A program made the translations under genes and the position numbers. A stretch of DNA of 64,000 nucleotides from Mariniblastus sp. (GTDB lineage: Bacteria > Planctomycetota > Planctomycetia > Pirellulales > Pirellulaceae). The stretch spans positions 1 to 64,000 of the forward strand of contig JAKVBF010000009.1 of NCBI GenBank assembly GCA_022447555.1, in the 5' to 3' direction. Below, piece after piece: positions 1 to 9,254 of the stretch (its first letter is position 1; each line of letters begins with the position of its first letter). Under the pieces are notes generated by a model. That model saw nothing but the letters and a program-made list of their open reading frames with translations, had not been told where the DNA came from and did no database searches.

Positions 1-495
1 GGACCTTGGAGTCAATTGGTTGCCAAGCAGAATATCTTGCTGAAACCCTTGCAGTCCGGGAAGTCAATCAGGCTGAACCAACGGATCACGGTCACCCCTT
101 TTCAAGTGCCTCATCGGGATGAATACTCGGAAACGGTTGGGTTCCGCATCCAGACCCCCAATCGATCAGCCGTTTATCTACCCGATATTGATAAATGGTC
201 GAAATGGACGCAATCCATTGAGAAACTGGTCACCTCGGTCGATCTCGCTTACTTGGACGGCACATTTTTCGAAAATGGGGAAATCCCAGGGCGGGATATG
301 GCTCAAATTCCCCACCCGTTCGTTCAAGAAACGATCCAACAATTTGCCGCCCTCGACGAATCACAACGTAAGAAGGTAAGATTCATTCACTTAAACCATA
401 CGAATCCGGCGTTGCGAGATGACAGCGCAGCCCAGCAACAGATCAAACGGGCCGGCATGCGTGTCGCGTCTCAAGGTGAGATCGAAACGATGTGA
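1..495 (+). CDS. MBL-fold hydrolase, PqqB-like (3' part; 5' end outside window)
   Basis: The frame is open to the first base of the window, so the gene starts upstream and only the C-terminal ~164 residues are present. The visible part has the look of a metallo-beta-lactamase-fold hydrolase of the PqqB-like group. A VPHRDEYSETVGF stretch supplies a metal-site histidine and aspartate. A YLPDIDKW strand follows, then a DLAYLDGTFF segment, and FIHLNHTNP near the end gives the late histidine of the fold. The N-terminal HxHxDH motif is missing because of the window edge. The family covers zinc-dependent hydrolases, and PqqB itself acts in pyrroloquinoline quinone biosynthesis. No other pqq gene is visible, so the substrate is unknown. 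Confidence 0.8.
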   Translation, partial: GPWSQLVAKQNILLKPLQSGKSIRLNQRITVTPFQVPHRDEYSETVGFRIQTPNRSAVYLPDIDKWSKWTQSIEKLVTSVDLAYLDGTFFENGEIPGRDMAQIPHPFVQETIQQFAALDESQRKKVRFIHLNHTNPALRDDSAAQQQIKRAGMRVASQGEIETM

Positions 496-550
496 GTTGT
501 CGAAACAACTTGGCGATCATGGAACACATGGAAGATAAATGGAGAGAACA

Positions 551-1048
551 ATGAATAATGAATTTGAAGCAGGCTCGGCCCCCGCACCTCCTAAAAAAAG
601 TAAATTGATTTGGATCTTGCCTATTGGATGTCTGGGAATCCTTCTCGTTTGCGGGTTGGGTGCGGGTGTGATTTACTATTTTCTTGGTGGCGCGATCACT
701 GGTGCCATCGAACAAATATCCGTCGGCGTCGATACGATAGAAAATTCATCAGAGGTACAGGCCAAGCTTGGGACACCGGTTACTTGTGAGCCCACAGGAG
801 AGCAGACTCAGCAACAAGATGGCAACAATATCGAAATGACTTTTGGCGTTTCAGTATCCGGTCCCAAAGGGAGTGGGACGGGGAAGATTGTCAGCGTGTT
901 TGATGCAGAAACTTATGAATGGTCGACAAAATCAATTTCTGTGACCGTCGATGGAGAGACCATGAATTTGACGGATGACAGTGATTTCTCGCTCGATATT
1001 GACGACATGGGTGGGGATGAATCGGACGCTGCGGATGACGCCAAGTAA
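551..1048 (+). CDS. membrane-anchored protein with Coa1-like domain
   Basis: A 165-residue protein. A short proline- and lysine-rich cytoplasmic head is followed by one transmembrane helix (about residues 20-45, rich in I, L, G, C). An extracytoplasmic domain comes next with the pattern SSEVQAKLGTPV, then FGVSVSGPKGSGTG, ending in an acidic tail of D, E and A. The LG-P-V plus GPKGSG layout matches proteins annotated with a cytochrome-oxidase-assembly-protein-1 (Coa1/Tim21-like) domain in planctomycetes. That is a resemblance, and no assembly role is shown here. I chose the ATG at 551 because GGAGAG (541-546) sits just upstream; an ATG at 539 would add four residues and lacks such a site. Confidence 0.7.
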   Translation: MNNEFEAGSAPAPPKKSKLIWILPIGCLGILLVCGLGAGVIYYFLGGAITGAIEQISVGVDTIENSSEVQAKLGTPVTCEPTGEQTQQQDGNNIEMTFGVSVSGPKGSGTGKIVSVFDAETYEWSTKSISVTVDGETMNLTDDSDFSLDIDDMGGDESDAADDAK

Positions 1049-1156
1049 TTCTTGGTCGCCTAGTGGAAATAGACAGGATTGATAGAATTACGAATCGTCC
1101 ACAAATCAAAAACACTCCGTATGTATCAAAAAATTAAGGATTAAGGAAATTTTTAT

Positions 1157-1666
1157 ATGGCTGCGATTACTCTAAAAGGCAATCCGATCAATACCTGTGG
1201 TGATTTGCCTGCCGTCGGCTCGGTAGGGCCTGAATTTTCATTGACCGGGGCCGACCTGAGCGAAGTGACCCTCGATAGTTTCCGGGGTAAAAACGTGATT
1301 CTCAGCATCGTTCCCAGCTTTGACACCCCCGTTTGTGCCAACTCGGTTCGCAAATTTAACGAGTCCGTGGGTGGGAGTGAAAACTCGGTCGTCGTTAACG
1401 TGTCGATGGATTTACCATTTGCTCAGAAACGATTTTGCGAAAGCGAAGGGCTGGAGCATGTCATCAACCTCTCTGCATTTCGCTCGCCTGATTTTGGAAG
1501 TGCCTATGGAATGACGATTGTTGATGGTCCTTTGGCGGGCTTGTTCGGCAGGGCTATCGTTGTGCTGAATTCCGAAGGAGCGGTGACGCATGTCGAATTA
1601 GTACCGGAGATCGCGCAAGAACCCGATTATGATGCTGCGTTGGCAGCCGTTAGCGAAACGAACTAG
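1157..1666 (+). CDS. tpx: thiol peroxidase Tpx
   Basis: A 169-residue atypical 2-Cys peroxiredoxin, the usual Tpx length. The active-site segment SFDTPVCANSVRKFN places the peroxidatic cysteine at C60 (family form SLDTPTCxxSxRxFN), and KRFCESEGL gives the resolving cysteine at C94. It should reduce hydrogen and alkyl peroxides in the cytoplasm using thioredoxin; that role comes from the family. AAGGA upstream of the ATG at 1157 is a fair ribosome site. A strong intrinsic terminator lies directly after the gene, so it is probably transcribed alone or as the last gene of a unit. Confidence 0.95.
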   Translation: MAAITLKGNPINTCGDLPAVGSVGPEFSLTGADLSEVTLDSFRGKNVILSIVPSFDTPVCANSVRKFNESVGGSENSVVVNVSMDLPFAQKRFCESEGLEHVINLSAFRSPDFGSAYGMTIVDGPLAGLFGRAIVVLNSEGAVTHVELVPEIAQEPDYDAALAAVSETN

Positions 1667-1680
1667 TTACTTTACTGAGA

Positions 1681-1711
1681 AAGCCTGTCCCGTTGGGCAG
1701 GCTTTTTTTTT
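1681..1711 (+). terminator. intrinsic terminator after tpx
   Basis: AAGCCTG (1681-1687) pairs with CAGGCTT (1698-1704), with extra CC/GG pairs inside the loop. A run of T follows to 1711. It starts 14 bases after the tpx stop. Confidence 0.9.
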
Positions 1712-1847
1712 GTCCTCAACCAAAGAGATTGCCAGAGCGCCTTCAGCCCTTTATGTATTAGACAAGGGTTTTTTTGATTTGCGATCCATCGTGACGGCGA
1801 TAAACTGGTGGTGTGAGTCGTCAACCCGTTCAGAATTGAAGTTTTTC

Positions 1848-4622
1848 ATGACCCATTCGCAAGACTCCGATCCTCCATCGAGTCAACGTCACGAGCGGCG
1901 CGCCGAAGACCATATTCCAAGGTTGTTGGAGCTGGTCAACGACTTAGTTCTTTCATTGGCCACGGATGGTCGAAAGTTACTTTATATCAATCCAGCAGGT
2001 GAGTCCATTTACGGCCGAACCTTTGAAGATTTAGAAGATCAGTCGGATTTATGGCTAAAGATGATTCACCCGGACGACCAAGCCACGCTCAAGGCACGTT
2101 TGGAGCTGATCACGGTTGAGACTTCATTTGAACAAACCTTTCGGATTGTCCGTGATGATCAAACGCAGCGATGGCTGCAAGGCCAGTTCCGTTTAGTCCT
2201 CGACTCACAAAATGTTCCGCGAGCAATTGGGTTGGTGGCAAAAGACGTTACCAGTCGGGTTAAGACTGAGCGACAATTAGAGGTTTCGAAAGCGATTTAT
2301 CACTCACTGGTTGAGAGTTTGCCAATTAACGTCTTTCGAAAAGATCGTTCCGGACGACTGGTTTTCTGTAATAACAAATATTGTGAAACAGTCGGTCGTT
2401 CACTCGACGATTTAATTGGCAAGACGGATTATGATTTGTTCGAGGTGGCACTAGCGGAAAAGTATCAGAACGATGACCAGTGGATATTACAAACGGGATT
2501 ACCGTTTCACGATATTGAGTATCATCCACAGGGTGACGAAGATTTTCTGTACGTCGAAGTCCTGAAGTCGGCCGTGACCGATTCAGCGGGGAATCGGATC
2601 GGAATCCAGGGAATGTTTTGGGACGTGACCGATCGCAAGATGGGTGAGTTGGCGTTGCAGGAGGCGAAAGAGTTGGCCGAGGCGGCGAGCTCCGCAAAGA
2701 GCGATTTCCTCGCAAATGTGAGTCATGAAATCCGAACACCCATGAATGCGATTATTGGCATTACCGACTTGTTACTCGATTCGGAACAGGCTCCTAAGGA
2801 TGCAGGCTATCTTGAGATGGTCCAACAGTCGGCTCATTCGCTGCTTACTCTGATCGATGAGATTCTAGACTTCTCTAAAATCGAAGCGGGTAAGCTCGTT
2901 CTTCATAATTGCTGGTTTGATCTCCGTGATCGCGTAGGGGACACGCTTAGAACTTTGGCATTCCGGGCGCACTCGAGTGGATTGGATCTAATTTTCGATG
3001 TTGATCCGTCGGTTCCGGCGCAGGTGTTGGCGGATCCAGAGCGATTGCGGCAAGTGATGGTGAATTTGGTTGGCAATGCCATCAAATTTACCGAAGTTGG
3101 AGAGATCGTCGTACGCGTCGACTGCGTCGAACGCGGGGGGAACGAAGCCTTACTTCGGTGGACCGTAAGTGATACCGGTATTGGCATTGATGAGGATAAA
3201 ATCAAGACTATTTTTCAAGAGTTTGAACAAGCTGATAGTTCGATCACGCGAAAATATGGTGGGACAGGTTTAGGTTTGTCGATCGCCAAACGACTGGTGG
3301 CATTAATGGGCGGTGAGCTAAAGGCAGCGAGCGTCGTCGGTTCCGGCAGTCAGTTTTTCTTTGATTTAGCCGTTCCGTTTAACGATCCTGCGGGATTGAA
3401 AAACAAGTTGTCGGGATTGAAGAATCGAACGGTGCTGATTGCGATTGAGAACCAATCCAATCGGGAAAGCCTAAGGAAACTTTTGCGTTCTTGGGGCATC
3501 CACGCGATAGCCGTCGCTAGCCAACAAGAAGCGATTCAGAATTTAACATCGCGCCAGGATGCCGAACGGTCCGCCGAGTTGGTTTTATTAGAAGTTCAGG
3601 AGAAAGCGTCGGAATCGAGGTTAACGGTTGGTCAATTGCAGGCGTTAATACGACCCGGTTTAGGGGCCGATCGTCCGCCGGTGATCTTCCTGTCTCGCGG
3701 GGTTCTTGCGAATGATTTGAAGGATCAAGCCTCTGTTCGGGATGCTGTTTTGCTGCAGCCGGTCAAGCATTCAGAATTAGCTCATGCGTTGATGGTTGGG
3801 TTAGATTTGCCGGATCCAACGGTTCTGGATCGTGGGCTGGGAACGCCGCAAGCGGGCCCCCTCAAGATATTGTTGGCCGAAGATAATTTAGTGAATCAAA
3901 AGTTGACGGTTGGTTTACTAGAAAAACATGGGCACTCGATCGTAGTGGCTGAAAATGGAAGGTTGGCGGTCGATGCATTTAATATCGAATCCTTCGATCT
4001 TGTATTGATGGACGTACAGATGCCCGAGATGGATGGGATCACCGCCGCGAGGCTGATTCGCGAAGTCGAGGCGGCCGTGGGCAAACGAACGCCCATCATT
4101 GCGATGACCGCACACGCGCTGCCTGCTGACCGTCAACGTTGTTTGGAGGCGGGGATGGATGAGTACGTGGCGAAACCGATCCGGGCGGTTGAATTGATGC
4201 AATTGATAGACGAAATGGTCGGCAGTCAGACAGCATCCATGTCGGAAGATTTGATTAGCGGCTCCGAATTGCCAGACAAAGGGGCTTCGATGGGGCTAGT
4301 GAATTGGGAGCGAGCGCTTGAAACAGTGGGTGGCGACCGACATTTATTAAGTGAGTTGATCAAAGTGTTCGCTCATGAGCGAGAGGTGATGCTCAATGAC
4401 ATTGCAACTGCGATAGAAGAAAAAGACGCTTCTGAATTGCGACGCGCTGCCCATTCGTTCAAAGGAGCCTTGCGTCATTTAGGCTCGGAACTCTCTGCGG
4501 CTGTTGCACAAAATCTTGAAGAGTTGGGGGATGGTGACTGGGAAGTTGCCGGGGCATTGTTAACAGACTTGCGTGATTCGACTCAGCAGTTGGCGATTGA
4601 GTTAGCTTGTTTTAAAAACTAA
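1848..4622 (+). CDS. hybrid sensor histidine kinase (PAS-PAS-HisKA-HATPase-pseudoREC-REC-Hpt)
   Basis: A 924-residue soluble kinase with no transmembrane segment. Domains in order: PAS (about 20-135), PAS with PAC (about 150-265), HisKA with phospho-histidine H293 in SHEIRTP, HATPase_c with the N box near 403, DTGIGI, and GGTGLGLSIAKRL. A receiver-like stretch (about 540-650) follows that lacks the phospho-acceptor aspartate. Then comes a true receiver (about 672-790) with D722 in LVLMDVQMPEMDG, and a C-terminal Hpt domain with H869 in AAHSFKGALRHLGS. All steps of a His-Asp-His relay are thus in one chain; the final response regulator is not encoded nearby. The frame is open upstream into tpx, but the ATG at 1848 fits the PAS start and lies past the terminator. 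Its ribosome site is weak. Confidence 0.93.
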   Translation: MTHSQDSDPPSSQRHERRAEDHIPRLLELVNDLVLSLATDGRKLLYINPAGESIYGRTFEDLEDQSDLWLKMIHPDDQATLKARLELITVETSFEQTFRIVRDDQTQRWLQGQFRLVLDSQNVPRAIGLVAKDVTSRVKTERQLEVSKAIYHSLVESLPINVFRKDRSGRLVFCNNKYCETVGRSLDDLIGKTDYDLFEVALAEKYQNDDQWILQTGLPFHDIEYHPQGDEDFLYVEVLKSAVTDSAGNRIGIQGMFWDVTDRKMGELALQEAKELAEAASSAKSDFLANVSHEIRTPMNAIIGITDLLLDSEQAPKDAGYLEMVQQSAHSLLTLIDEILDFSKIEAGKLVLHNCWFDLRDRVGDTLRTLAFRAHSSGLDLIFDVDPSVPAQVLADPERLRQVMVNLVGNAIKFTEVGEIVVRVDCVERGGNEALLRWTVSDTGIGIDEDKIKTIFQEFEQADSSITRKYGGTGLGLSIAKRLVALMGGELKAASVVGSGSQFFFDLAVPFNDPAGLKNKLSGLKNRTVLIAIENQSNRESLRKLLRSWGIHAIAVASQQEAIQNLTSRQDAERSAELVLLEVQEKASESRLTVGQLQALIRPGLGADRPPVIFLSRGVLANDLKDQASVRDAVLLQPVKHSELAHALMVGLDLPDPTVLDRGLGTPQAGPLKILLAEDNLVNQKLTVGLLEKHGHSIVVAENGRLAVDAFNIESFDLVLMDVQMPEMDGITAARLIREVEAAVGKRTPIIAMTAHALPADRQRCLEAGMDEYVAKPIRAVELMQLIDEMVGSQTASMSEDLISGSELPDKGASMGLVNWERALETVGGDRHLLSELIKVFAHEREVMLNDIATAIEEKDASELRRAAHSFKGALRHLGSELSAAVAQNLEELGDGDWEVAGALLTDLRDSTQQLAIELACFKN

Positions 4623-4681
4623 AGGCTCTGTGGACAGCAGTTGGTGCTGTCACCGCGGCACCGCTGGGTCCGAGAGCAGTA

Positions 4682-4951
4682 TTATTCGTGGTCATCTTGG
4701 GGACGTTCTGTTTCGTTCGCCGCAGGTGGAACAAGTTTGTCTGTTTCGCTCCCAATGTTCCCGAAGGAGCCACTCACTGGCGTTGTGACGGTCGGTCTTG
4801 CCACTTCAGTTGGTGTCGCGACCGAAGATTCTGCGGTTGATAGGCCGTTTGGAGACGGCTCACCCGAGAGACTTTCTTGCGAGAAGGTGGCGGTTGTGCC
4901 TAGACACACGAACACGATAGTTAAGGCTAGGCTGGCTGCTGGTTGGCGCAT
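4682..4951 (-). CDS. small secreted protein of unknown function
   Basis: An 89-residue protein with a clear N-terminal signal peptide: RQP, then a hydrophobic core ASLALTIVFVCLG, then TTATFSQ with a likely cleavage after Ser or Gln. The mature part is short, rich in S, T, P, E and probably unstructured. GGAGAG is placed ideally upstream of the ATG, which supports this strand over the overlapping plus-strand frame. I recognise no family. It faces the kinase gene convergently. Confidence 0.55.
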   Translation of the reverse strand: MRQPAASLALTIVFVCLGTTATFSQESLSGEPSPNGLSTAESSVATPTEVARPTVTTPVSGSFGNIGSETDKLVPPAANETERPQDDHE

Positions 4952-5116
4952 GGGACTCTCCGTTGTGGCTAATTCATTCGCGAATGGCGGTCCCTTTTAG
5001 CAGGGTGGGATGGAGTCATATAGGAGAAGAAGCGTGCTGGCAAGATCGATCACTCGCTGAGACGGTCATGGAAACAACTGAGTTAAGACCTCTCAAGTAA
5101 TTTTAGATGACGCGTG

Positions 5117-6166
5117 CTAGTCGTGACGGATCGTTATGGATTGGCCCGTCATGACGGATTCGGATTGAGCCTGACACATTTCGATAGCATCACGGGCTAG
5201 CTCGCCCGCTAGAATCTCAGAGAGTTCACCGGTGTTGATGGAGTGAACGACTTCTGTGATTTCGGAAATGAAACCCTGGAGTGGGTCCGAGTTCTCCAAC
5301 GTTGGACGGACGACTTCACCATCCGAAGTTAGTATCTTGAGGGGCATGGATTCACCACAGTCCGTAAAACCAGCGAACTCAAAGTGAATGGTCGCTCGTT
5401 CCAGGTGGATTTCGAAACCATGTGTGAAAGGCCTACCCTGCTGGTTGATGACCCCGCTGCAGGTTGAGACGCAAACCTTTGGATCGGCGAAGCGAAAAAC
5501 GGAATCGCAATAACTAACGACTGAGTCTCGCGTCCGCCCAATGCTGGTCACCTCATTGGGCATTCCAAACAGCAAGCGAATCAAATGGGCGTCATGGATG
5601 TGCAAATCAATGAGCGGGCCACCCACCTTATTGGGATCATAGAAATGAGTTAGCCAGGTAGGGTCCGAAATCACACGTTTAAAATGACCTCCCAGTAAAT
5701 CGCCATATTTTCCAGAGGCAATTTCCTGACGAGCGATTTGGTATTCGGGGAAGAAAGGTAGAACGTGTCCCACCAGCAGTGAAACGCCTCCCCGCAGGCA
5801 GGCTTGGTTCGCCAGATCACAATCTTTCAGATTGAGTGCGAGTGGTTTTTCGCAAAACACCTGCTTTCCTGCTTTGGCAGCAGCCTCAATGGCCGGTAAA
5901 TGGAAACTGGGAGGTAGGCAGATATCAATAAAATCTAGTGCCTCGTCTTGGACCAACTCATCCAAATCCTCATAAGTGGCGATTCCTTCAAGATCGACCT
6001 GTTCTCCCGGAGGCCCGAAATTGCCCTGAATGTCTGTCCAGTCGCCGGCAAGTCGTTTTGCATCGCGCTCACAAATCGCGGCCACCTGCACCCCGGGTAT
6101 TCTCTGGTAAGCCAGCCAGTGTATCCAACCCATGAACCCAATCCCGGCAATTCCAACTTTTAACAT
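5117..6166 (-). CDS. Gfo/Idh/MocA-family oxidoreductase
   Basis: About 349 residues. The N-terminal Rossmann domain opens with LKVGIAGIGFMG, the dinucleotide-binding glycine motif. The EKPLALNL motif carries the family's catalytic or substrate lysine. The C-terminal half has the GGPLIDLHIHDAHLIRLLFG segment typical of the substrate-binding beta-sheet domain. The family oxidises or reduces sugars, inositols and related polyols with NAD(P); the substrate here cannot be told. The frame extends 16 codons further to an ATG at 6214. I prefer the ATG at 6166, which puts the Rossmann motif at the N terminus and has a purine-rich AAGAAAGAA stretch before it. No export signal is seen, unlike the second family member at 15617-16963. 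Confidence 0.9.
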   Translation of the reverse strand: MLKVGIAGIGFMGWIHWLAYQRIPGVQVAAICERDAKRLAGDWTDIQGNFGPPGEQVDLEGIATYEDLDELVQDEALDFIDICLPPSFHLPAIEAAAKAGKQVFCEKPLALNLKDCDLANQACLRGGVSLLVGHVLPFFPEYQIARQEIASGKYGDLLGGHFKRVISDPTWLTHFYDPNKVGGPLIDLHIHDAHLIRLLFGMPNEVTSIGRTRDSVVSYCDSVFRFADPKVCVSTCSGVINQQGRPFTHGFEIHLERATIHFEFAGFTDCGESMPLKILTSDGEVVRPTLENSDPLQGFISEITEVVHSINTGELSEILAGELARDAIEMCQAQSESVMTGQSITIRHD

Positions 6167-6331
6167 TTTATTCTTTCTTGGAGGGGCTTGTTCGAGATGT
6201 TGAGAATTTTTCATCGCGACTGGCGATGAACCGCCTCAACCAACTATAATTTGACCGTAATTTCGGCTTTTCGAAAGATGACGTCCCGCTATTTTTAGAG
6301 GTGCGTTTTTAATAATAACGAGAGGATAGAT

Positions 6332-6739
6332 ATGCCTGTTGAAATGAAACTGGCCAGGATCATCATTAGCGAGATTAACGAAAATCAGGTCGTATTTCTT
6401 CGCGAGGTGGATGGTGATCGACAGTTTCCAATATTAATCGGTATCTTTGAGGCTACCAGCATCGACCGCCGCGTGAAAGACATCCCCCGCCCCAGACCAT
6501 TAACCCATGATTTGTTGGTGGGCATGGTGGAAACGCTGGGTGGGGAATTAGACAGTGTTCTGATTAGCGAGTTGAGGGATCAGACATATTTCGCTTCACT
6601 TCGTCTACGTTGCGCAGGAGAATTGATCGAAGTCGATGCGCGACCTTCGGATGCGATCTGCATCGCGGTGACATGTGATCCTCCCCTGCCAATCTTTGTT
6701 GCCGAGGATGTCTTGGAAGATGCCCTCTCAGCAAGCTGA
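6332..6739 (+). CDS. bifunctional nuclease (BFN/DUF151) domain protein
   Basis: A 135-residue single-domain protein. It shows the BFN-domain pattern: QFPILIGIFEATSI near the start, RPLTHDLL in the middle, and IEVDARPSDAICIAV near the end. Members include plant proteins with DNase and RNase activity and many bacterial stand-alone proteins of unclear role; nuclease activity is therefore a family-based guess. GAGAGGATAG ends a few bases before the ATG at 6332, a good ribosome site. Confidence 0.9.
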   Translation: MPVEMKLARIIISEINENQVVFLREVDGDRQFPILIGIFEATSIDRRVKDIPRPRPLTHDLLVGMVETLGGELDSVLISELRDQTYFASLRLRCAGELIEVDARPSDAICIAVTCDPPLPIFVAEDVLEDALSAS

Positions 6740-6820
6740 CATCGATTGATATCGGGATCTCGTCGATTTGTTTGGGTGCCGACCTTTGCACCCTGTTCGG
6801 TGACGGAATGTCATTCAGGA

Positions 6821-7351
6821 TCAACCGGCCAGAATGCTACTGAGTACTGCAAATAGACCACCCAATAAAAAACCGGCAAACGCAATGCAGGTAGCAATGA
6901 TCCCAAGAATCATACCGATCCTTGTTAATTGCTCGCCGTTTGGATCCATTTTTCCCGCAGCGATTTTACTCAAGTCCGTTGAACCCATGGACCAAGCAAA
7001 AATTCCGGGAAGCAGGCAGCAGTTCGAGACAATGCTGAGGATCCCCAAAACCAAAATAATGGAACCTCGGTGGGGTGCCAACCATTGAGCCTCTTTTTGA
7101 GATGCATTGGGTGAATCATAAGGTTTACTAGATCCAGGTGGTGGTGTTGTGGTTGATGGGTATGCGGTGGATTGATCTCCGGGTCGTTGTCCGTTTGGTT
7201 CACGGTTAAGCGGTGGTTCATTTCCAGTGTTTGTCTCGAGCGGGATCGTGTTAATGAAATCGCATTGGGGGCATCGCGCCAGCTTCCCAGCATGTTCCTT
7301 TGGAACTCTTAAAATGCTTTGGCATTGACCACATGAGAATTCAATTGACAT
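6821..7351 (-). CDS. zinc-ribbon and two-helix membrane protein
   Basis: A 176-residue protein in three parts. Residues 1-35 form a zinc ribbon with CGQC and CPQC pairs, of the MJ0042/planctomycete type. Residues 40-90 are a proline-, serine- and threonine-rich linker. Two transmembrane helices follow (IILVLGILSIVSNCCLLPGIFAW and GMILGIIATCIAFAGFLLGGL), resembling DUF4190. Proteins of this build are frequent in planctomycetes, and no function is known to me. A second zinc-ribbon membrane protein of different build sits at 22549-23628. Confidence 0.75.
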   Translation of the reverse strand: MSIEFSCGQCQSILRVPKEHAGKLARCPQCDFINTIPLETNTGNEPPLNREPNGQRPGDQSTAYPSTTTPPPGSSKPYDSPNASQKEAQWLAPHRGSIILVLGILSIVSNCCLLPGIFAWSMGSTDLSKIAAGKMDPNGEQLTRIGMILGIIATCIAFAGFLLGGLFAVLSSILAG

Positions 7352-7521
7352 TACTTCTAACGCTCCGGCCCGTTTTATATAAATTTGAGTACTGCGTTTG
7401 CGTTCATACTGGGTTTGCGTTCAATATACCGTTGAAATTTCGATATTCGCAAGCATGCCGGTGTCTCGTTAATCGCTGGCCAATATTGCCTGTTTTGTTT
7501 TAGTAATATCAGAAAGAAATG

Positions 7522-8700
7522 CTAGAGAGAATCGATTCCCAGCCATCCTTCGCCGGTTGCGGTCTCTTTTGGAAGTAGGTTTAGTTGTTCCACAACCGCT
7601 TCCATTTGATCGGCATATCGGCGAGTGAATAATAAATCTCCGTAAGTTTCCCCGGGGATCGTGATGCGATTTGTCAAAAGTCCGAGGGTGACCGTCACTC
7701 GTGTTGATCGATCAACCAATATTGATTTTTGGGGGGTGAAAAAACGTTGCTGAGTCAGGCACCAACCTTCGGCAGTGGTTTCTAAATAAAGTTTTGATTT
7801 TGCGGCAAAAGGTCCCATCTTCTGTTGGTTGAAGACTTGAATTTTGGGTTGGTCAAGTTTTCCGTAGGCGGGTAACAAGAAGGATAGGATGGGGTCAAAG
7901 AAAATGTGACGGGCGTAAATGACCCGTCGATGGACCCATTTAAACACCATGAGGCAGGCGATGAAAAGCAGAACACTGATGGCGGATGCAGCGAATGGGC
8001 TGTAGGCATAGATTGACATCAAACAGGCACAAACGGCTTTGTTGGTTGCTTCCAGAAGTGCGTCGACCGAGGGTGCCGGTGTTAACCATACGAGTATTTC
8101 GAAGAAGAATTTGACGGTGTTGATCACGATGATATTTAACACTGCAAAGACGCATGCAAGCATTTCAAAAGTAATAGCAAACAATCCCATATGAATGATT
8201 TCTGCCGACTCGGCCTCGCGTTCAAACGTAAAGGTGACCGCGGCACGGATGATCAAAAGCGTGATGATACCAGAGTACGTCTCAATCTGATCCAACGCTT
8301 GGGCGATAGGCTTACTAACTTTGGTTAAACGTGGAACAGATGTTATTAGCGTCAGTATCAAAAAAGCCCAAAAGACGTAAGGGTTTTGCAACACAGGATT
8401 GGAGCTGATGAACTGGTTGTTTTCTAAAAATGTTCCGTCAGAAATTTGAGACATACCTGCGAGACATGCGATTCCGAAAAAGGGTGAGATAGCAATTGGT
8501 GCTAGAGGGCCAAGCCATTCGGAAGTGGTGACATGATGGATGAACTCGTTGGCTTTTGCTAGATCACTAGGGTTCAAATCATTTATTTGAAACGACCATA
8601 GTGTGCCAATGCCGAGAAGCATTACGGCCAATCTTAAAAGCAGTAGATTCACGGCAACCTCTCTAAAGCAAAGATAAGCCATTTGTCGAGCGGTTATCAT
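7522..8700 (-). CDS. polytopic membrane protein, unknown function
   Basis: A 392-residue protein with about six hydrophobic segments in its first two thirds, for example FREVAVNLLLLRLAVMLLG and ASAISVLLFIACLMVF. A soluble C-terminal region of about 140 residues follows. I do not recognise a family. The longest frame begins at 8775, but GGAGGAAG lies just before the ATG at 8700, which also puts the first helix right at the N terminus. I therefore chose 8700. Confidence 0.7.
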   Translation of the reverse strand: MITARQMAYLCFREVAVNLLLLRLAVMLLGIGTLWSFQINDLNPSDLAKANEFIHHVTTSEWLGPLAPIAISPFFGIACLAGMSQISDGTFLENNQFISSNPVLQNPYVFWAFLILTLITSVPRLTKVSKPIAQALDQIETYSGIITLLIIRAAVTFTFEREAESAEIIHMGLFAITFEMLACVFAVLNIIVINTVKFFFEILVWLTPAPSVDALLEATNKAVCACLMSIYAYSPFAASAISVLLFIACLMVFKWVHRRVIYARHIFFDPILSFLLPAYGKLDQPKIQVFNQQKMGPFAAKSKLYLETTAEGWCLTQQRFFTPQKSILVDRSTRVTVTLGLLTNRITIPGETYGDLLFTRRYADQMEAVVEQLNLLPKETATGEGWLGIDSL

Positions 8701-9020
8701 GCGAGTCTTCCTCCGCATGATAACACGCCCGCTAGGTTGTTTTTCGGGGCATTGTTGACTTGCTGATTGTAGCATTTGCCATGTCTGGAAACCGAGGGGT
8801 TATGACTATAAAAGAGGCTCCGACCAAAGGATTGGGGGACGCTTGCTTCGAGAATAACGAGCAGATGACTTGCGATAATAGCGATACAATCATCTGAAAC
8901 GTTCACAGGAGGAATCGTATGACTTTGGAGAGGCGGTCAGATGGATTCTCACGTTTTACGAAGGCGCAAAAAAAGCTCGCCAAGAAAGCGAGCTTTTAAC
9001 TGATTGCGATTGTTCGTCAT
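8701..9020. other. 320-bp gap before the short minus-strand gene
   Basis: Holds the ribosome site of the membrane-protein gene and, at its far end, the terminator at 8972-8996. Reading frames across 8776-8906 show no start signal or recognisable protein. I see no other gene. Confidence 0.6.
8972..8996 (-). terminator. intrinsic terminator of the 77-residue ORF
   Basis: AAAGCTCGC (8972-8980) and GCGAGCTTT (8988-8996) form a 9-bp stem with a 7-base loop. On the minus strand it is followed by a T run (the A run at 8968-8974). It lies 24 bases after the minus-strand gene. Confidence 0.85.
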
Positions 9021-9254
9021 TCACTCCCGTGGACGAACGGCACCCGATAGACCCGAGTAATCTTCCCGATCGTCACCGTGCCAGAGTGGTTGTCCGGAAA
9101 GGACGCGTTTCCGCAAGGCTTCGATTTTTGCTTCGGAGCCAGCAGGCGCGTCGGTTGGAATAAAACACTCATCTTCTGCGGGGACAAAGTCCTCGTCATG
9201 ACCGTATTCAAGAATTGCCTCGAATACGTTGTTGATTTGCTTATTTTGAGACAT
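9021..9254 (-). CDS. short conserved-looking acidic protein, unknown function
   Basis: A 77-residue protein with no signal peptide or membrane helix. It has an acidic first half (FEAILEYGHDEDFVPAEDE) and a more basic middle (KIEALRKRV). Coding is supported by AGAGGT upstream of the ATG and by a strong terminator immediately after it. I do not recognise the family. Confidence 0.65.
   Translation of the reverse strand: MSQNKQINNVFEAILEYGHDEDFVPAEDECFIPTDAPAGSEAKIEALRKRVLSGQPLWHGDDREDYSGLSGAVRPRE

Noticed and set aside
4641-5000. 119-codon plus-strand ORF
   Set aside because: Low-complexity translation; the minus-strand ORF at 4682-4951 has a signal peptide and a ribosome site.
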